In this document: positions 55,556-64,000 of the stretch, one piece after another
Position numbering within the stretch: position 1 is the stretch's first letter
Layout: every line of letters begins with the position of its first letter
NCBI GenBank assembly: GCA_020632975.1
Contig: JACKEL010000005.1
Coordinates: 62,001-126,000 of the forward strand
Source of the DNA: Myxococcales bacterium
Lineage (GTDB): Bacteria > Myxococcota_C > UBA6777
DNA length: 64,000 nt
Reading direction: 5' to 3'
Made by a program: the position numbers and the translations under genes
Notes under the pieces: generated by a model
The model's input: the letters and a program-made list of their open reading frames with translations, nothing else
Told to the model about the DNA's origin: nothing
Database searches by the model: none

Positions 55556-58500
55556 ATGAGAGCGTACTCATTTGTTACCCTTACGCTCCTTTTCTTCGCA
55601 CCTTTGCTTGCTCCCTCGCAGGCCGATGCTCGGTCCTACCGCGAGATCCGCAAGAAAAAAGGGATGAAGCTAAGAGGCAAGAAACGCTCCTACGAGATCG
55701 CCGAAGTCAAGAAGAGAAAAGTGGCCCCCATCAAGATCGAAAAACGGGGCCCGATGAAGATCCAAGCCTTCGAGCGTTTCAACCAAGAACGACAACGACA
55801 AATCACCGACGAACAGATCAAATCGCTCGTCGAGATCATCAAGATGACCCCCAAAGATCAGCGCGCGGACCTCTACTTCCGCCTTGCTGAACACTATTGG
55901 GAAAGCAGCAAGTACTTCGACTTTATCGGGCACCGCTACGACGACTTCCGTGGACGTCCTGACTGGCCCGAGAAAAAGCGTTTGCAAAAGCAGGCTTGGG
56001 ATCGCGCCAACCTGATGCGCAAAAAAGCGGCTGCGGAATACTTCAATATCATCAACAACTATCCCAATTATCCGCGTCTTTGCGAGGCTTACTTCTTCCT
56101 CGGGAAGAACTTGATCGAGATGAACTTGATCCAAAAAGGTCTCGACGTTTACCGCCCGATGTTGCAGCGTTTTGGACGCTCTTATCCGCAGTGTCCCTTT
56201 ATCCCCAACGCTTACCTTGCATTTGGCGAGTACTACTTCGAAAAAGGCCAAGTCAAAGCAGCAAAGACCTCTTATCAAACAGTCTTGCGCTTCCGAGACA
56301 CCAGCATCTACGGCTTTGCGCTCTACAAGATCGCTTGGTGCGATTACAACTTGATCCGCTACCAAGACGCTCTTAACAAGTTCGTGGCGGTCATCCGTTA
56401 TGCCCGTGACTCCGAGAACTTCAAAGGTAGCAACGGCCGTCGTCTCGCCCTGCTCAAAGAAGCGATGCGCGACATGGTCCTCGCTTACAGCCAGGTCGGC
56501 GATCCCTCTGATGCAGAGCGTCGCTTCCGCGAGATCGGTGGCGAAAACAACTACCTCAAGATGCTCAAAAATCTCGGCGCGATCTACCGCTCACAAGGTA
56601 AGACTCCCGCGATCTTGACCATCTACAACACCTTGATGCGATTGCAGCCCGAAGATCCCGCAACCATCAAGTACCAACTCTACATCACGCGCGCTGTGGA
56701 CGCTGACCGCTCCAAACAAGACACCATCCGAGAGTCCCAAAAACTCGGTGAGTTGGTGAAGTCTTTCCGTAAGACCAAAGCCAACGACGAAGTCTTCAAA
56801 GAAGCTGTCTCCGAAGTCAAACCACAGCTCAACGAATACGCACGTTACCGCCACTACGAAGCCCAAAAAACCCGTCGCCCCCAGTTTTACAACGAGGCGA
56901 AAGAGTTTTATAAGATCTACCTCAACGTGTTTCCCAAAGATCCCAACGCATACGAGATGCGCTTCTGGCTCGCAGAGATCCAGTACAAAGCCCGTCTCTT
57001 CAAGGAAGCTGCGGCCAACTACACCCTCGTGTATCGCAGCAAGCCCAAAGGAAAATACTCCTTTGATGCGTCGTACAACACCATCCTTGCGTACGACCTT
57101 TTGATGAAGCGTGAGCGCATCAACCCTGACAACCTTACCGAGAAAAAAGGCCCCCAATCCAAGCGCCCTCTCCCCCAGATCGCCAAGCAATTCCTCGATG
57201 CTTGCGAAGATCACATCAAGTACTATCCCAAAGGTGACCGCGCGCTTGAAGTCTCCTACAAGGCCGCCCTTCTCTACTACTACTTCAACCACTTTGATAA
57301 AGCGCTGCCTCGCTTCTACTTCCTCGTGAAGAAGCACCCCAAACACGAGTACGCGATCTTCTCTGCGCACTTTATCTTGGACACTTACCAACTCCAACAA
57401 GAGTGGGACAAGCTGAACAAATCAGCGTGGCAATTCTACAAAGTCCCCGAACTTGGCGACCGCAAGTTCAAAGGCGAGATGCGCAACCTGATCATCGGTT
57501 CGGGTATGAAGATCTGCGAAAGCATCGTGAAGCAGAAACAGTACCTCCAAGCCGCAAGTTGCTATCTCAAGATCGCACGCGAGTTCCCCAAGAACAAAAA
57601 GCTCGGTCCTACGGCGCTTTTCAGTGCATCAGGTTTGTACGGAAAAGCCAAGCAGCCCGAAAAAGCGCTCAAACTGCGTCTTGAGATGCTTGAGCGCTAC
57701 CCTGGTTCGCGCTTTGAAAAAGACACGATCCTCGGTCTTGCTGACTTGTACGCAAGCCGCGCGGACTTCCAACGCGCTGCGACGTTCTATGAGCGATACG
57801 CAAACAAGTACAAGAAAGAGAAAAAGATCGATGATATCATCGTCCAAGCTGCGCTTTTCCGCGAAGCGATGGGCGATACGACGGGTGCGATGGCGCATTA
57901 CACCAAGTTGATGCGCCGCGACTTCACGCTGATCAAAAAGCGTAAGAAAAGCAAAAAAGACAAGCGATTCCTCGCTATCTACTTCAAGATCGCGAAGCAT
58001 CACAAAGAAAATGGCCAACTGGGCCGATACAAGCGCATGATGGAAGAGTTCGTGAAAAAAGGTTACGGCACCGCAGCCCAACGCCTCTACGCACGGATGG
58101 AGTTCGCTCGCGTTTGCAAAAAACAACGCTTGATCACCAAAGCCAAAAAAGAGTTTGATGCCATCCCCCGCCGCTTTAATCGCCTTTCCCCTGAAGACAA
58201 AAAGGACGGAAATGCGATCGAAGCTGCTGCCAACGTCCGCTTCATGGAAGCGGAAAAAGACTTTGTGGAATACCGCAAGTTGAAGTTGAAAAAAGGCCTC
58301 AAACAAGCCGAGATGAAAAAGGCCCTCAAGCAAAAAGAGAAGGCCCTGATCAAGACGCGTGATAGCTTCCAAAAAGCAGCCAAATACCCCGATCCCTACT
58401 GGCGTATCGCTTCGTACTATCGCGTGGGTGAGTTGTACCTCGACTACTCTCGATTCATCTCAAACGCCCCAGCACCCGACGTCCGCAAAGAAGCAGAGAA

Positions 58501-58972
58501 AAACATCATCGCCAAGTTGGTGGAAGTTCTCAAATCGCGCGGTGTGCCCTGGAAATACCGCAAAACCCTCGCAAGAAAGTTTTTGCGCGGTCCCCAAGGT
58601 CGTCAGTTGCTAAGCAACCTGCTTGAAAAACTCAAGATGCAGTATGAAGAAGGACTCCAAAAGAACGCTGCGCCTATCGAAGCACAAGCGGTCTCCTTCT
58701 ACCAACGAAGCCTTCGAGTCTCCCACAAAGCCAGCGTTTACAACGAATGGACTTTCCGCGCACTCAAACGACTCCAAGAACTGCGCCCGAAGGACTATCA
58801 CAAGTTTCTTGAGGAACGCCCCAGCGCAGGTATCACAGGAAGCGACTTCCGTTTCTCCCATACCATCGTCGAAAGCGTCCCCACTCCCGCACCTGCGCCA
58901 ACTCCCGCGCCAAGCGGAAACAAAAAGGTTGCCAAAGATAGCGCCACCAACGCCAAGGAGGGAAGCCAGTGA
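55556..58972 (+). CDS. gltD: GltD/AgmU-like periplasmic TPR protein
   Basis: An 1138-residue exported protein with a signal peptide ending near ADA-RSY. It carries many TPR/Sel1-like helical repeats along its length: IKMTPKDQRADLYFRLAEHYW; PRLCEAYFFLGKNLIEM; AYLAFGEYYFEKGQVKAAKTSYQTVL; ALYKIAWCDYNLIRYQDAL; EMRFWLAEIQYKARLFKEAAANY; FDKALPRFYFLVKKHPKHEYAI; AAQAL-type later repeats. It ends in a Pro/Ala-rich tail. Size and architecture match AgmU/GltD, a periplasmic component of the Myxococcus gliding complex. AGGAGAG precedes the ATG. Its stop overlaps the GTG start of the next gene, so translation is coupled. Confidence 0.8.
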   Translation: MRAYSFVTLTLLFFAPLLAPSQADARSYREIRKKKGMKLRGKKRSYEIAEVKKRKVAPIKIEKRGPMKIQAFERFNQERQRQITDEQIKSLVEIIKMTPKDQRADLYFRLAEHYWESSKYFDFIGHRYDDFRGRPDWPEKKRLQKQAWDRANLMRKKAAAEYFNIINNYPNYPRLCEAYFFLGKNLIEMNLIQKGLDVYRPMLQRFGRSYPQCPFIPNAYLAFGEYYFEKGQVKAAKTSYQTVLRFRDTSIYGFALYKIAWCDYNLIRYQDALNKFVAVIRYARDSENFKGSNGRRLALLKEAMRDMVLAYSQVGDPSDAERRFREIGGENNYLKMLKNLGAIYRSQGKTPAILTIYNTLMRLQPEDPATIKYQLYITRAVDADRSKQDTIRESQKLGELVKSFRKTKANDEVFKEAVSEVKPQLNEYARYRHYEAQKTRRPQFYNEAKEFYKIYLNVFPKDPNAYEMRFWLAEIQYKARLFKEAAANYTLVYRSKPKGKYSFDASYNTILAYDLLMKRERINPDNLTEKKGPQSKRPLPQIAKQFLDACEDHIKYYPKGDRALEVSYKAALLYYYFNHFDKALPRFYFLVKKHPKHEYAIFSAHFILDTYQLQQEWDKLNKSAWQFYKVPELGDRKFKGEMRNLIIGSGMKICESIVKQKQYLQAASCYLKIAREFPKNKKLGPTALFSASGLYGKAKQPEKALKLRLEMLERYPGSRFEKDTILGLADLYASRADFQRAATFYERYANKYKKEKKIDDIIVQAALFREAMGDTTGAMAHYTKLMRRDFTLIKKRKKSKKDKRFLAIYFKIAKHHKENGQLGRYKRMMEEFVKKGYGTAAQRLYARMEFARVCKKQRLITKAKKEFDAIPRRFNRLSPEDKKDGNAIEAAANVRFMEAEKDFVEYRKLKLKKGLKQAEMKKALKQKEKALIKTRDSFQKAAKYPDPYWRIASYYRVGELYLDYSRFISNAPAPDVRKEAEKNIIAKLVEVLKSRGVPWKYRKTLARKFLRGPQGRQLLSNLLEKLKMQYEEGLQKNAAPIEAQAVSFYQRSLRVSHKASVYNEWTFRALKRLQELRPKDYHKFLEERPSAGITGSDFRFSHTIVESVPTPAPAPTPAPSGNKKVAKDSATNAKEGSQ

Positions 58973-60339
58973 AGTTGCGTTCCAAGATCCGAGTTCGCTC
59001 GCTGATCCCACTCTTTTTCGGTTTGCTTTTTAGTGTGGCTTGTACAACCACCAAAACGGTCGTCAAACCGCCCGAACGACGGGTAGTTGAAGTGGTGAGA
59101 ACCGCTGAAGACGATTACCAAGAAGCGCTCACGGCCCACAAAGACGCCAAAAACAATGGTGGTAGTTCTTACCAACGCGCCGAGAAATTCTACAAAGAAG
59201 CTCTCGAAAAGAAGCCCTCTCTTTCTGCAGCACGCTTCAATCTTGCCGCATTGTACGAAGATATGGGCGAATACAATCGGGCAGCCCGTCAGTTGGGACA
59301 AGTGCTCCAACAGGATGAGAAAAACAGCCAAGCCACCTACCGCTTGGTGCAACTCTACATCCGTCAAAACCAAAATGATGTGGCTCTGCGGACGTTCTAT
59401 CGCTACTTGCGCTTGAATCCTGACAAGGGCAAGCAAGCAGAGATGCAAATCAACTTGGCCTCTTTGCAAATTGCAAACAACCAATACGAAGAAGCACTCA
59501 AAACAGCCCGTGGGATCTTGGCTTTGGACCCCGATAACATCCAAGCCTACCGCATCATCGCGCGCGTTTACCTCCAACAAAAGAAGTACAAGATCGTCCA
59601 CTTGGTGTACCAATTGGCCGAGAAAACCAAGAAGAAAGACGCACGCCTCTTCAACATCCAAGGTCTCGCTTATCTCAGCGAAAAGAAGATGCCTGAAGCG
59701 ATGTACTTCTTTGGAGAAGCTGCCAAACTGGACCCCTCACTGTTTTCTGCACAGATGAACTTGGGTCTCTTGGCACTCCGCTACCACGACTACAAACGCG
59801 CTCTTGATACCCTCAAAAAAGCTTCGACGTTGCGTCCTCGTCACGAAAAAGCTCTGCTCGGCTATGCACTTGCCCTTCGTGCAAATCGCAAGTTCGACGA
59901 GGCAGAGAAAGTGTACAAAGACAAACTCCTCAAGTTTTACAAAGGGAACGCTGCAAGCACCTTCAACCTTGCCGTGTTGTACCTGCGCTTTATGGAAAAG
60001 CCCGAAGAAGCAAAAGCGCTCCTTCGCACGTATATCGGCGAACAAGGCTCTCGCATCTCCAACACGCATGTCTCGTACGCGCTCCTCAAAGAAGCCGAAG
60101 ATCGCATCAAGATGAAGGCCGAAGCCAAACGAGAAGCTGAAGCAAACAAGAAAAAACAAAATCAGCCTCGTAAAGCTCCTCCTCCCCGAGGAAATCAACC
60201 TTCTGTCAACCAGATCCCCACGGATGTTCCTCCTGGCACCAAGCCCGATCAAGAACCCCCTGGAACACCCGCAGGTAAAAACGCTCCTGCTGATAAAAAC
60301 GCCCCCGCTGACAGAAAAGCACCTGCCCCCCGCAGCTGA
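58969..60339 (+). CDS. gltE: GltE/AglT-like TPR lipoprotein
   Basis: A 456-residue lipoprotein starting at GTG, which shares bases with the upstream TGA (GTGA overlap) behind AAGGAGGG. The lipobox is FSVAC (about residue 24). Residues 45-350 contain about eight TPRs (RAEKFYKEALEKKPSLSAARF; NLAALYEDMGEYNRAARQLGQVL; VQLYIRQNQNDVALRTFYRYL; INLASLQIANNQYEEALKTARGIL; FNLAVLYLRFMEKPEEAKALL). A Pro/Lys/Ala-rich tail ends with repeated PADKNAP. Gene order and domain content match GltE (AglT), the outer-membrane TPR lipoprotein of the gliding machinery. A gap of about 600 bp follows. Confidence 0.82.
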   Translation: MKLRSKIRVRSLIPLFFGLLFSVACTTTKTVVKPPERRVVEVVRTAEDDYQEALTAHKDAKNNGGSSYQRAEKFYKEALEKKPSLSAARFNLAALYEDMGEYNRAARQLGQVLQQDEKNSQATYRLVQLYIRQNQNDVALRTFYRYLRLNPDKGKQAEMQINLASLQIANNQYEEALKTARGILALDPDNIQAYRIIARVYLQQKKYKIVHLVYQLAEKTKKKDARLFNIQGLAYLSEKKMPEAMYFFGEAAKLDPSLFSAQMNLGLLALRYHDYKRALDTLKKASTLRPRHEKALLGYALALRANRKFDEAEKVYKDKLLKFYKGNAASTFNLAVLYLRFMEKPEEAKALLRTYIGEQGSRISNTHVSYALLKEAEDRIKMKAEAKREAEANKKKQNQPRKAPPPRGNQPSVNQIPTDVPPGTKPDQEPPGTPAGKNAPADKNAPADRKAPAPRS

Positions 60340-60954
60340 TCCCCTCGTAGAAAATCTGCCCACCCGGGAACTTTTTCAAAACCCCCTTGTCTAAGCCCTC
60401 CAAAGAACCCTTGCTCATCTTTGGGTACTCGTCTATCTACATCACAACAAAGGCTTTTGCATGAACATCGCTTCCTACGCTTCCCCGATCTGGTGGCTAT
60501 GGAGCGTTCCTCTCGAATGGGAACGATGGCACGCATTTGTCCGCGAATCACTCCAAGAAGCCCACCAACAAATCTTACGAGCACTTCCTTGGCGCCAAAT
60601 CCATGCGCCCGTCCAAGAAAGTACCTCTCTCACCATCTCGCATGTTTGCGTTGAAACGACGTACTTGTCAGTCAGACCGCAAACACATGCATCCACAAAA
60701 AAAGTCTCCACATTGCCAGCAAGATCAGTTACAATGCCCCCCATAAGCTTGGCTGGCATCTGCGACTCTCTACTCGATCAACCACCCCAAGAACACAGCT
60801 TATGTGTGAGCGCTCCTCGGGCGCCACCGACGTTTTACAGAGACGTTTTGTGTTCTGTCAGCCCAGCCCTCCCACAAGACATCTTGTGGAAGGACTTGAT
60901 TACAAAATCAACCTCTGCTCTCGTGAACATGGGAACATAAGAGAAGGAGACGAG
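60340..60954. other. 615-bp gap between gltE-like and gltF-like genes, no convincing gene
   Basis: The largest gap in the window. A 159-codon frame starting at ATG 60461 runs on the plus strand, but its composition (Pro, Ser, Thr, Cys rich; no domain, weak ribosome site) is unlike neighbouring proteins, and I do not call it. The gap splits an operon that is otherwise tight, so it may hold a second promoter for the F-G genes, an RNA, or a decayed gene. Confidence 0.45.
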
Positions 60955-61224
60955 ATGAAACGTTGGCTTTTGACTGGGCTGTTTATTCTTGCGCTGGCGT
61001 CTTTGGCGCTTCCATCGCATCCGCAAGCCCAAGGTGTCAAAGTGGGCGGTCGTTTCTACCAAAAGAAAACGGTCTACGACTTCAGCAGTGATACGATCTC
61101 TGGTGACTTGACCAAACCCGATGGTGAGTACATCGAAGCGCGCAAGAATGTGAAGTTTCAACGCTTGATTCAGCTGCGAAAGAACTTCCGTAAACGTATT
61201 ATCCAATCCGTCAACGACCTTTAA
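60955..61224 (+). CDS. short exported protein in the GltF/NfsF position
   Basis: An 89-residue protein with a signal peptide (MKRWLLTGLFILALASLALPS, ending near AQG). The mature part is about 63 residues, with KKTVYDFSSDTISGDLTKPDGEY and KFQRLIQLRKNFRKRIIQSV. A GDLxxPDGE motif with a following basic helix is, to my recollection, shared by small proteins next to AgmX-type genes in Myxococcota. GAGAAGGAG precedes the ATG; upstream codons of the frame have no coding character. It lies 42 bp upstream of the FHA gene, so the two are surely co-transcribed. Assignment to GltF rests on position and size. Confidence 0.7.
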   Translation: MKRWLLTGLFILALASLALPSHPQAQGVKVGGRFYQKKTVYDFSSDTISGDLTKPDGEYIEARKNVKFQRLIQLRKNFRKRIIQSVNDL

Positions 61225-61266
61225 TCCGAGTTCGCTCGATCGTTACACAGCCAAGGGAGATCCCAC

Positions 61267-63954
61267 ATGGCAAAGCCCACAGCGCCAATTTTTCTCTTGA
61301 TCGAGCGCGAAGGCCAAGAGCCCAGAACCGAAGAATTCAACGAAAATATCGTCAAGATCGGTAAACTGGCTTCTGTCAACCTTCGCCTCGATGACCCACA
61401 TATCAACCGCATCCACGCTGTTATCGAAGTCCTCGATAACAACGAAGCGCAAGTCATCGACATGGGCTCCTCCAAAGGAACCCGCGTCAACGGAAAACGC
61501 GTCCACAAAAACAAGATCGTCACAGGGGACGAACTGCTTCTTGGTGAAACCACGATCAAGGTCTTCATCGGCGAAGAAGCTGTCGCCCAAGCACGCCTCG
61601 GTAACTATGCCGTCGGTGGTGCCGCAGAGGCCGCACAAGAAGCTCCCGCAGCACCCGCTGCTGTGGCCGATGCAGGCTTTACCCCCGCAAGCATGGGCGC
61701 TGACGTCGGCATGACCCCCGACAACCTCGGCGTCGATACGGGTATCGCAGGAATCGACCTCGGCATCGGTGGCGATGACGATCTTCTCGGTAGCATGGGG
61801 ATGGATGGAAACTTTGAATCCACTTCCGTGACGCGCAACCCCCTCCTTGATGCTGGGCTTCCCGATGGTAGCGAACCCGATACTTCTCAGCACACTGAAG
61901 AAGCCGCACAAGCGGTTCGTCAAGCTGCGCAAAGTGTCGAAGCTACCGCACAAACCCCTGCTGTTGAAGAACAACAAGCAGAGGCTTACCAAGCTCCACA
62001 ACAAGTCCAATACGAAGCACAGCCCGAAGTGGACTACAACAATATCCAGGCCCCCGCTCCCCAAGAGCCCCAACAGGCCTATACCCAAGAGCCCCAACAA
62101 GCTTATACCCAAGAGCCTCAACAGGCTTATACCCAAGAGCCTCAACAAGGTTATGGCCAACAACCCCAAGGCTACGACCCCAATGCACAAGCCGCTGCTG
62201 CCGCTGCTGCCGCTTACACGCAGCAACCCAGCTATGGCCAAATGCCACAGTACGGTCAGCCCCAAGGTTACCAAGATCCCCAAGCAGCGGCCTACGCCCA
62301 ACAAGGCTATGATCCCAATGCGATGGGCGGTTACGGTCAACAGCCCCAAATGACAGGTGGCTATCCCCAACAACCTGCGCCTCAACAACCTCAGATGACA
62401 GGTGGATATCCCCAACAACCCCAAATGACGGGTGGTTACCAACAGCCTCAAATGGGCGGTTATGGCCAACAGCCCCAAATGACGGGTGGTTATCCCCAAC
62501 AACCTGCGCCTCAACAACCTGCGATCGCTGCTCCCGCTCCACAACAACCCGTGGTGATGGACGCACAATACGCAGAAACACAAGATGCGTTGGAAGTTCG
62601 CGTGATGTGGGGCGGTCGTATCCTCGATCATGCCCACTTCTACAGCCCCAAAAAGATTACCATTGGTGAGTCGCGCAAAAATACGTTCTCTTTGAGCACG
62701 GATGCGCTTCCCGCTGAGATGACATCCTTCACGCTGATCGAGTCCAAAGGCGATCGCTTGATGGTGAATTTTACCCCTCAAATGGAAGGGACTGTCACCA
62801 TCAAAGATCAGCTCTTTACGCTGGATCAGATCAAACAAAGTGCAAAAGTCGAGAAGACGGACTTCGGACACCAGTTCGCACTCCCCGCACAATCCAAAGT
62901 CAACCTGACCTTGGGACAACTCGACTTTGTGATCAGCTTTGTTCCCGCTCCCAAGCGCATCGCCCCCAACTTCTTTAGCCAGATGGACCTCGCTCTGGCC
63001 CGTGCAATGGGCGCTTCCTTCTTGATCCACGGTCTCGCTGTCCTCTTTATGTTGCTCTCAGACGAAGCGCCCCGTGGTCTCGATGAAAACTTCTTCAAAC
63101 AACCCAACCGCTTTGCGCAGTTGATTGTGCGTCCCCCCGAAGAAGAAGAAAAAGAGAAGAAAAAAGAAAGCGGTGGTGCTCGCGCCAAGAACAAAGAAGG
63201 CAAGATGGGCAAAAAGACCACCGAGATCCCCAAAAACGTGGTCAAAAAAGCCGGTCAGATCAAGAAAAATCCCGACGGTACCGCTCCCATCGACATGCAA
63301 AAAGTTGAGAAAGAACTTCTCGACAAAGTCGGTAAAAAAGGGATGCTCGGACTCCTCGGTGGTGGCCAAAGCTCCTACGGCGCGATCCTCTCCGCCAAAG
63401 GATTCGGTGGCGATGATGCTGACGCTGTCGGTAACTTCCTCGGCGGAAAAGTCGGTGCAGCCGCTGGTGACGGCGGTCTCGGCGTTCGTAGTGGTGGTGG
63501 CATGGGCGGTGGAGGCCTTAGCGGTCTCGGCGTTGGTGTCGGAAACCTCGGAACTTACGGACGTGGTGGCGGTAAAGGTGGTCGCGGTTGGGGTAAAGGT
63601 CGCCTTCGTCGCAAGCGCAGCCAAACCGTCGATGTTTCGACAGGTCCCCCCTTGGTTTTTGGTTCGCTCGACAAAGAGATCATTCGTCGCGTGATCAACA
63701 ACCACCGTCGTCGTATCAAGTACTGTTATGAGCGCGAACTCAACAAGTACCCCAACCTTCAAGGGAAGATCAAAGTCTTCTTCCAAATCGAAGGCAACGG
63801 ACGCGTCTCCACCGCGAGCGTAAAACAAACCACCATGAACAACGAACGCGTCGAAGAATGCCTCGTCCGCCGCGTCAAGATCATGCAGTTCCCCGCTCCC
63901 AAAGGTGGTGGTATCGTCCAAGTTAACTACCCCTTCTTCTTCAAACCTTCCTGA
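61267..63954 (+). CDS. gltG: GltG-like inner-membrane protein: FHA - Q/P/Y-rich linker - TM - AgmX C-terminal domain
   Basis: An 895-residue protein. Residues 10-100 are a phosphothreonine-binding FHA domain (VKIGKLASVNLRLDD; INRIHAVIEV; GSSKGTRVNGKRV). Residues 115-430 are acidic, then Gln/Pro/Tyr/Gly-rich repeats. Residues 438-560 are a second conserved domain with FHA-like strands (ITIGESRKNTF). A membrane helix lies near 580 (GASFLIHGLAVLFMLL), then a Lys/Glu-rich and a long Gly-rich segment. The last 100 residues are an AgmX/PglI TonB-like domain (EIIRRVINNHRRRIKYCYEREL; LVRRVKIMQFP). This is the order of Myxococcus GltG. A partner H gene would lie to the right of the window. Confidence 0.85.
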   Translation: MAKPTAPIFLLIEREGQEPRTEEFNENIVKIGKLASVNLRLDDPHINRIHAVIEVLDNNEAQVIDMGSSKGTRVNGKRVHKNKIVTGDELLLGETTIKVFIGEEAVAQARLGNYAVGGAAEAAQEAPAAPAAVADAGFTPASMGADVGMTPDNLGVDTGIAGIDLGIGGDDDLLGSMGMDGNFESTSVTRNPLLDAGLPDGSEPDTSQHTEEAAQAVRQAAQSVEATAQTPAVEEQQAEAYQAPQQVQYEAQPEVDYNNIQAPAPQEPQQAYTQEPQQAYTQEPQQAYTQEPQQGYGQQPQGYDPNAQAAAAAAAAYTQQPSYGQMPQYGQPQGYQDPQAAAYAQQGYDPNAMGGYGQQPQMTGGYPQQPAPQQPQMTGGYPQQPQMTGGYQQPQMGGYGQQPQMTGGYPQQPAPQQPAIAAPAPQQPVVMDAQYAETQDALEVRVMWGGRILDHAHFYSPKKITIGESRKNTFSLSTDALPAEMTSFTLIESKGDRLMVNFTPQMEGTVTIKDQLFTLDQIKQSAKVEKTDFGHQFALPAQSKVNLTLGQLDFVISFVPAPKRIAPNFFSQMDLALARAMGASFLIHGLAVLFMLLSDEAPRGLDENFFKQPNRFAQLIVRPPEEEEKEKKKESGGARAKNKEGKMGKKTTEIPKNVVKKAGQIKKNPDGTAPIDMQKVEKELLDKVGKKGMLGLLGGGQSSYGAILSAKGFGGDDADAVGNFLGGKVGAAAGDGGLGVRSGGGMGGGGLSGLGVGVGNLGTYGRGGGKGGRGWGKGRLRRKRSQTVDVSTGPPLVFGSLDKEIIRRVINNHRRRIKYCYERELNKYPNLQGKIKVFFQIEGNGRVSTASVKQTTMNNERVEECLVRRVKIMQFPAPKGGGIVQVNYPFFFKPS
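62065..62160 (+). repeat. four tandem copies of a 24-bp (EPQQAYTQ) unit inside gltG-like gene
   Basis: Copies start at 62065, 62089, 62113 and 62137, each encoding EPQQAYTQ or a close variant (the last EPQQGYGQ). Further on (about 62335-62520) PQMTGGYPQQ-type units recur. The arrays lie in the cytosolic linker between the FHA and membrane segments; copy number probably varies between strains. Confidence 0.85.
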
Positions 63955-64000
63955 TCCTCCCAAACCACCTCGATATCCTTCTCCCCTCCCCTCTTTTTCT

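Noticed and set aside
60461..60940. 159-codon plus-strand frame in the gap between gltE-like and gltF-like genes
   Set aside because: Weak start context, odd composition, no recognisable domain; left as an uncalled possibility.
61243..63030. 595-codon minus-strand frame with Leu/Gly repeats
   Set aside because: Antisense of the gltG-like gene; its repeats mirror the Gln/Pro/Tyr units.

Overview
The window looks like chromosome from a Myxococcota-type (deltaproteobacterial) bacterium of moderate GC (about half by eye, lower than typical for the phylum). The reasons are: a gene set matching the Glt/Nfs envelope machinery of Myxococcus in order and domain content; an outer-membrane beta-barrel of the myxobacterial type; two proteins with AgmX-type C-terminal domains; many large lipoproteins; and cysteine-rich modular secreted proteins. 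There is no phage, IS element, CRISPR array or rRNA. One tRNA (CAU anticodon) is present.

Layout. 0-10.7 kb is mostly housekeeping: the N-terminal part of FtsW (cut by the window edge), an alpha/beta hydrolase whose nucleophile serine is glycine, an exported unknown, RecD2-like helicase, a sulfide:quinone-reductase-like flavoprotein lacking one catalytic cysteine, 4-alpha-glucanotransferase, an RluA/RluD-type pseudouridine synthase and a DUF998 membrane protein. 10.97-12.94 kb is an AT-richer two-gene unit (ABC/SMC-type AAA ATPase plus HNH nuclease, overlapping by 4 bp) that looks like a Septu-like defence module. 13-22 kb holds a Kazal/pacifastin-like repeat protein, a DUF1415 protein, a collagen-like lipoprotein, a BamB-like propeller, acetate kinase, an exported ferritin-like protein and a repeat protein.

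22-33 kb holds a Rieske oxygenase; a three-domain fusion (caspase-like protease, PDZ, TlpA thioredoxin); an operon of a GTPase, a membrane protein ending in an apparently degenerate GTPase domain, and a HEAT lipoprotein; then small membrane and cytosolic unknowns. 33-44 kb contains a repeat protein behind tRNA-CAU, a TatT-like protein, a cytochrome c/copper monooxygenase lipoprotein, a cysteine-rich lipoprotein broken by two homopolymer frameshifts, a HEAT membrane protein and SMC. FtsY, with a long Lys/Ala/Glu-rich extension, follows SMC.

46.5 kb to the end is the most coherent region. It contains a GltJ/AgmX-like protein (minus strand), a small lipoprotein, two tandem von Willebrand A lipoproteins, then an OMP, a GltC-like protein, GltD-like, GltE-like, a short GltF-like protein and the FHA-containing GltG-like protein, all on the plus strand in the A/B-C-D-E-F-G order of the Myxococcus nfs/glt genes. 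My inference is a trans-envelope machine: GltG and GltJ span the inner membrane, C/D/E/F are periplasmic or outer-membrane TPR parts, the OMP sits in the outer membrane, and the VWA lipoproteins are candidate surface adhesins analogous to CglB. No AglRQS-type motor is in the window, so gliding itself cannot be claimed.
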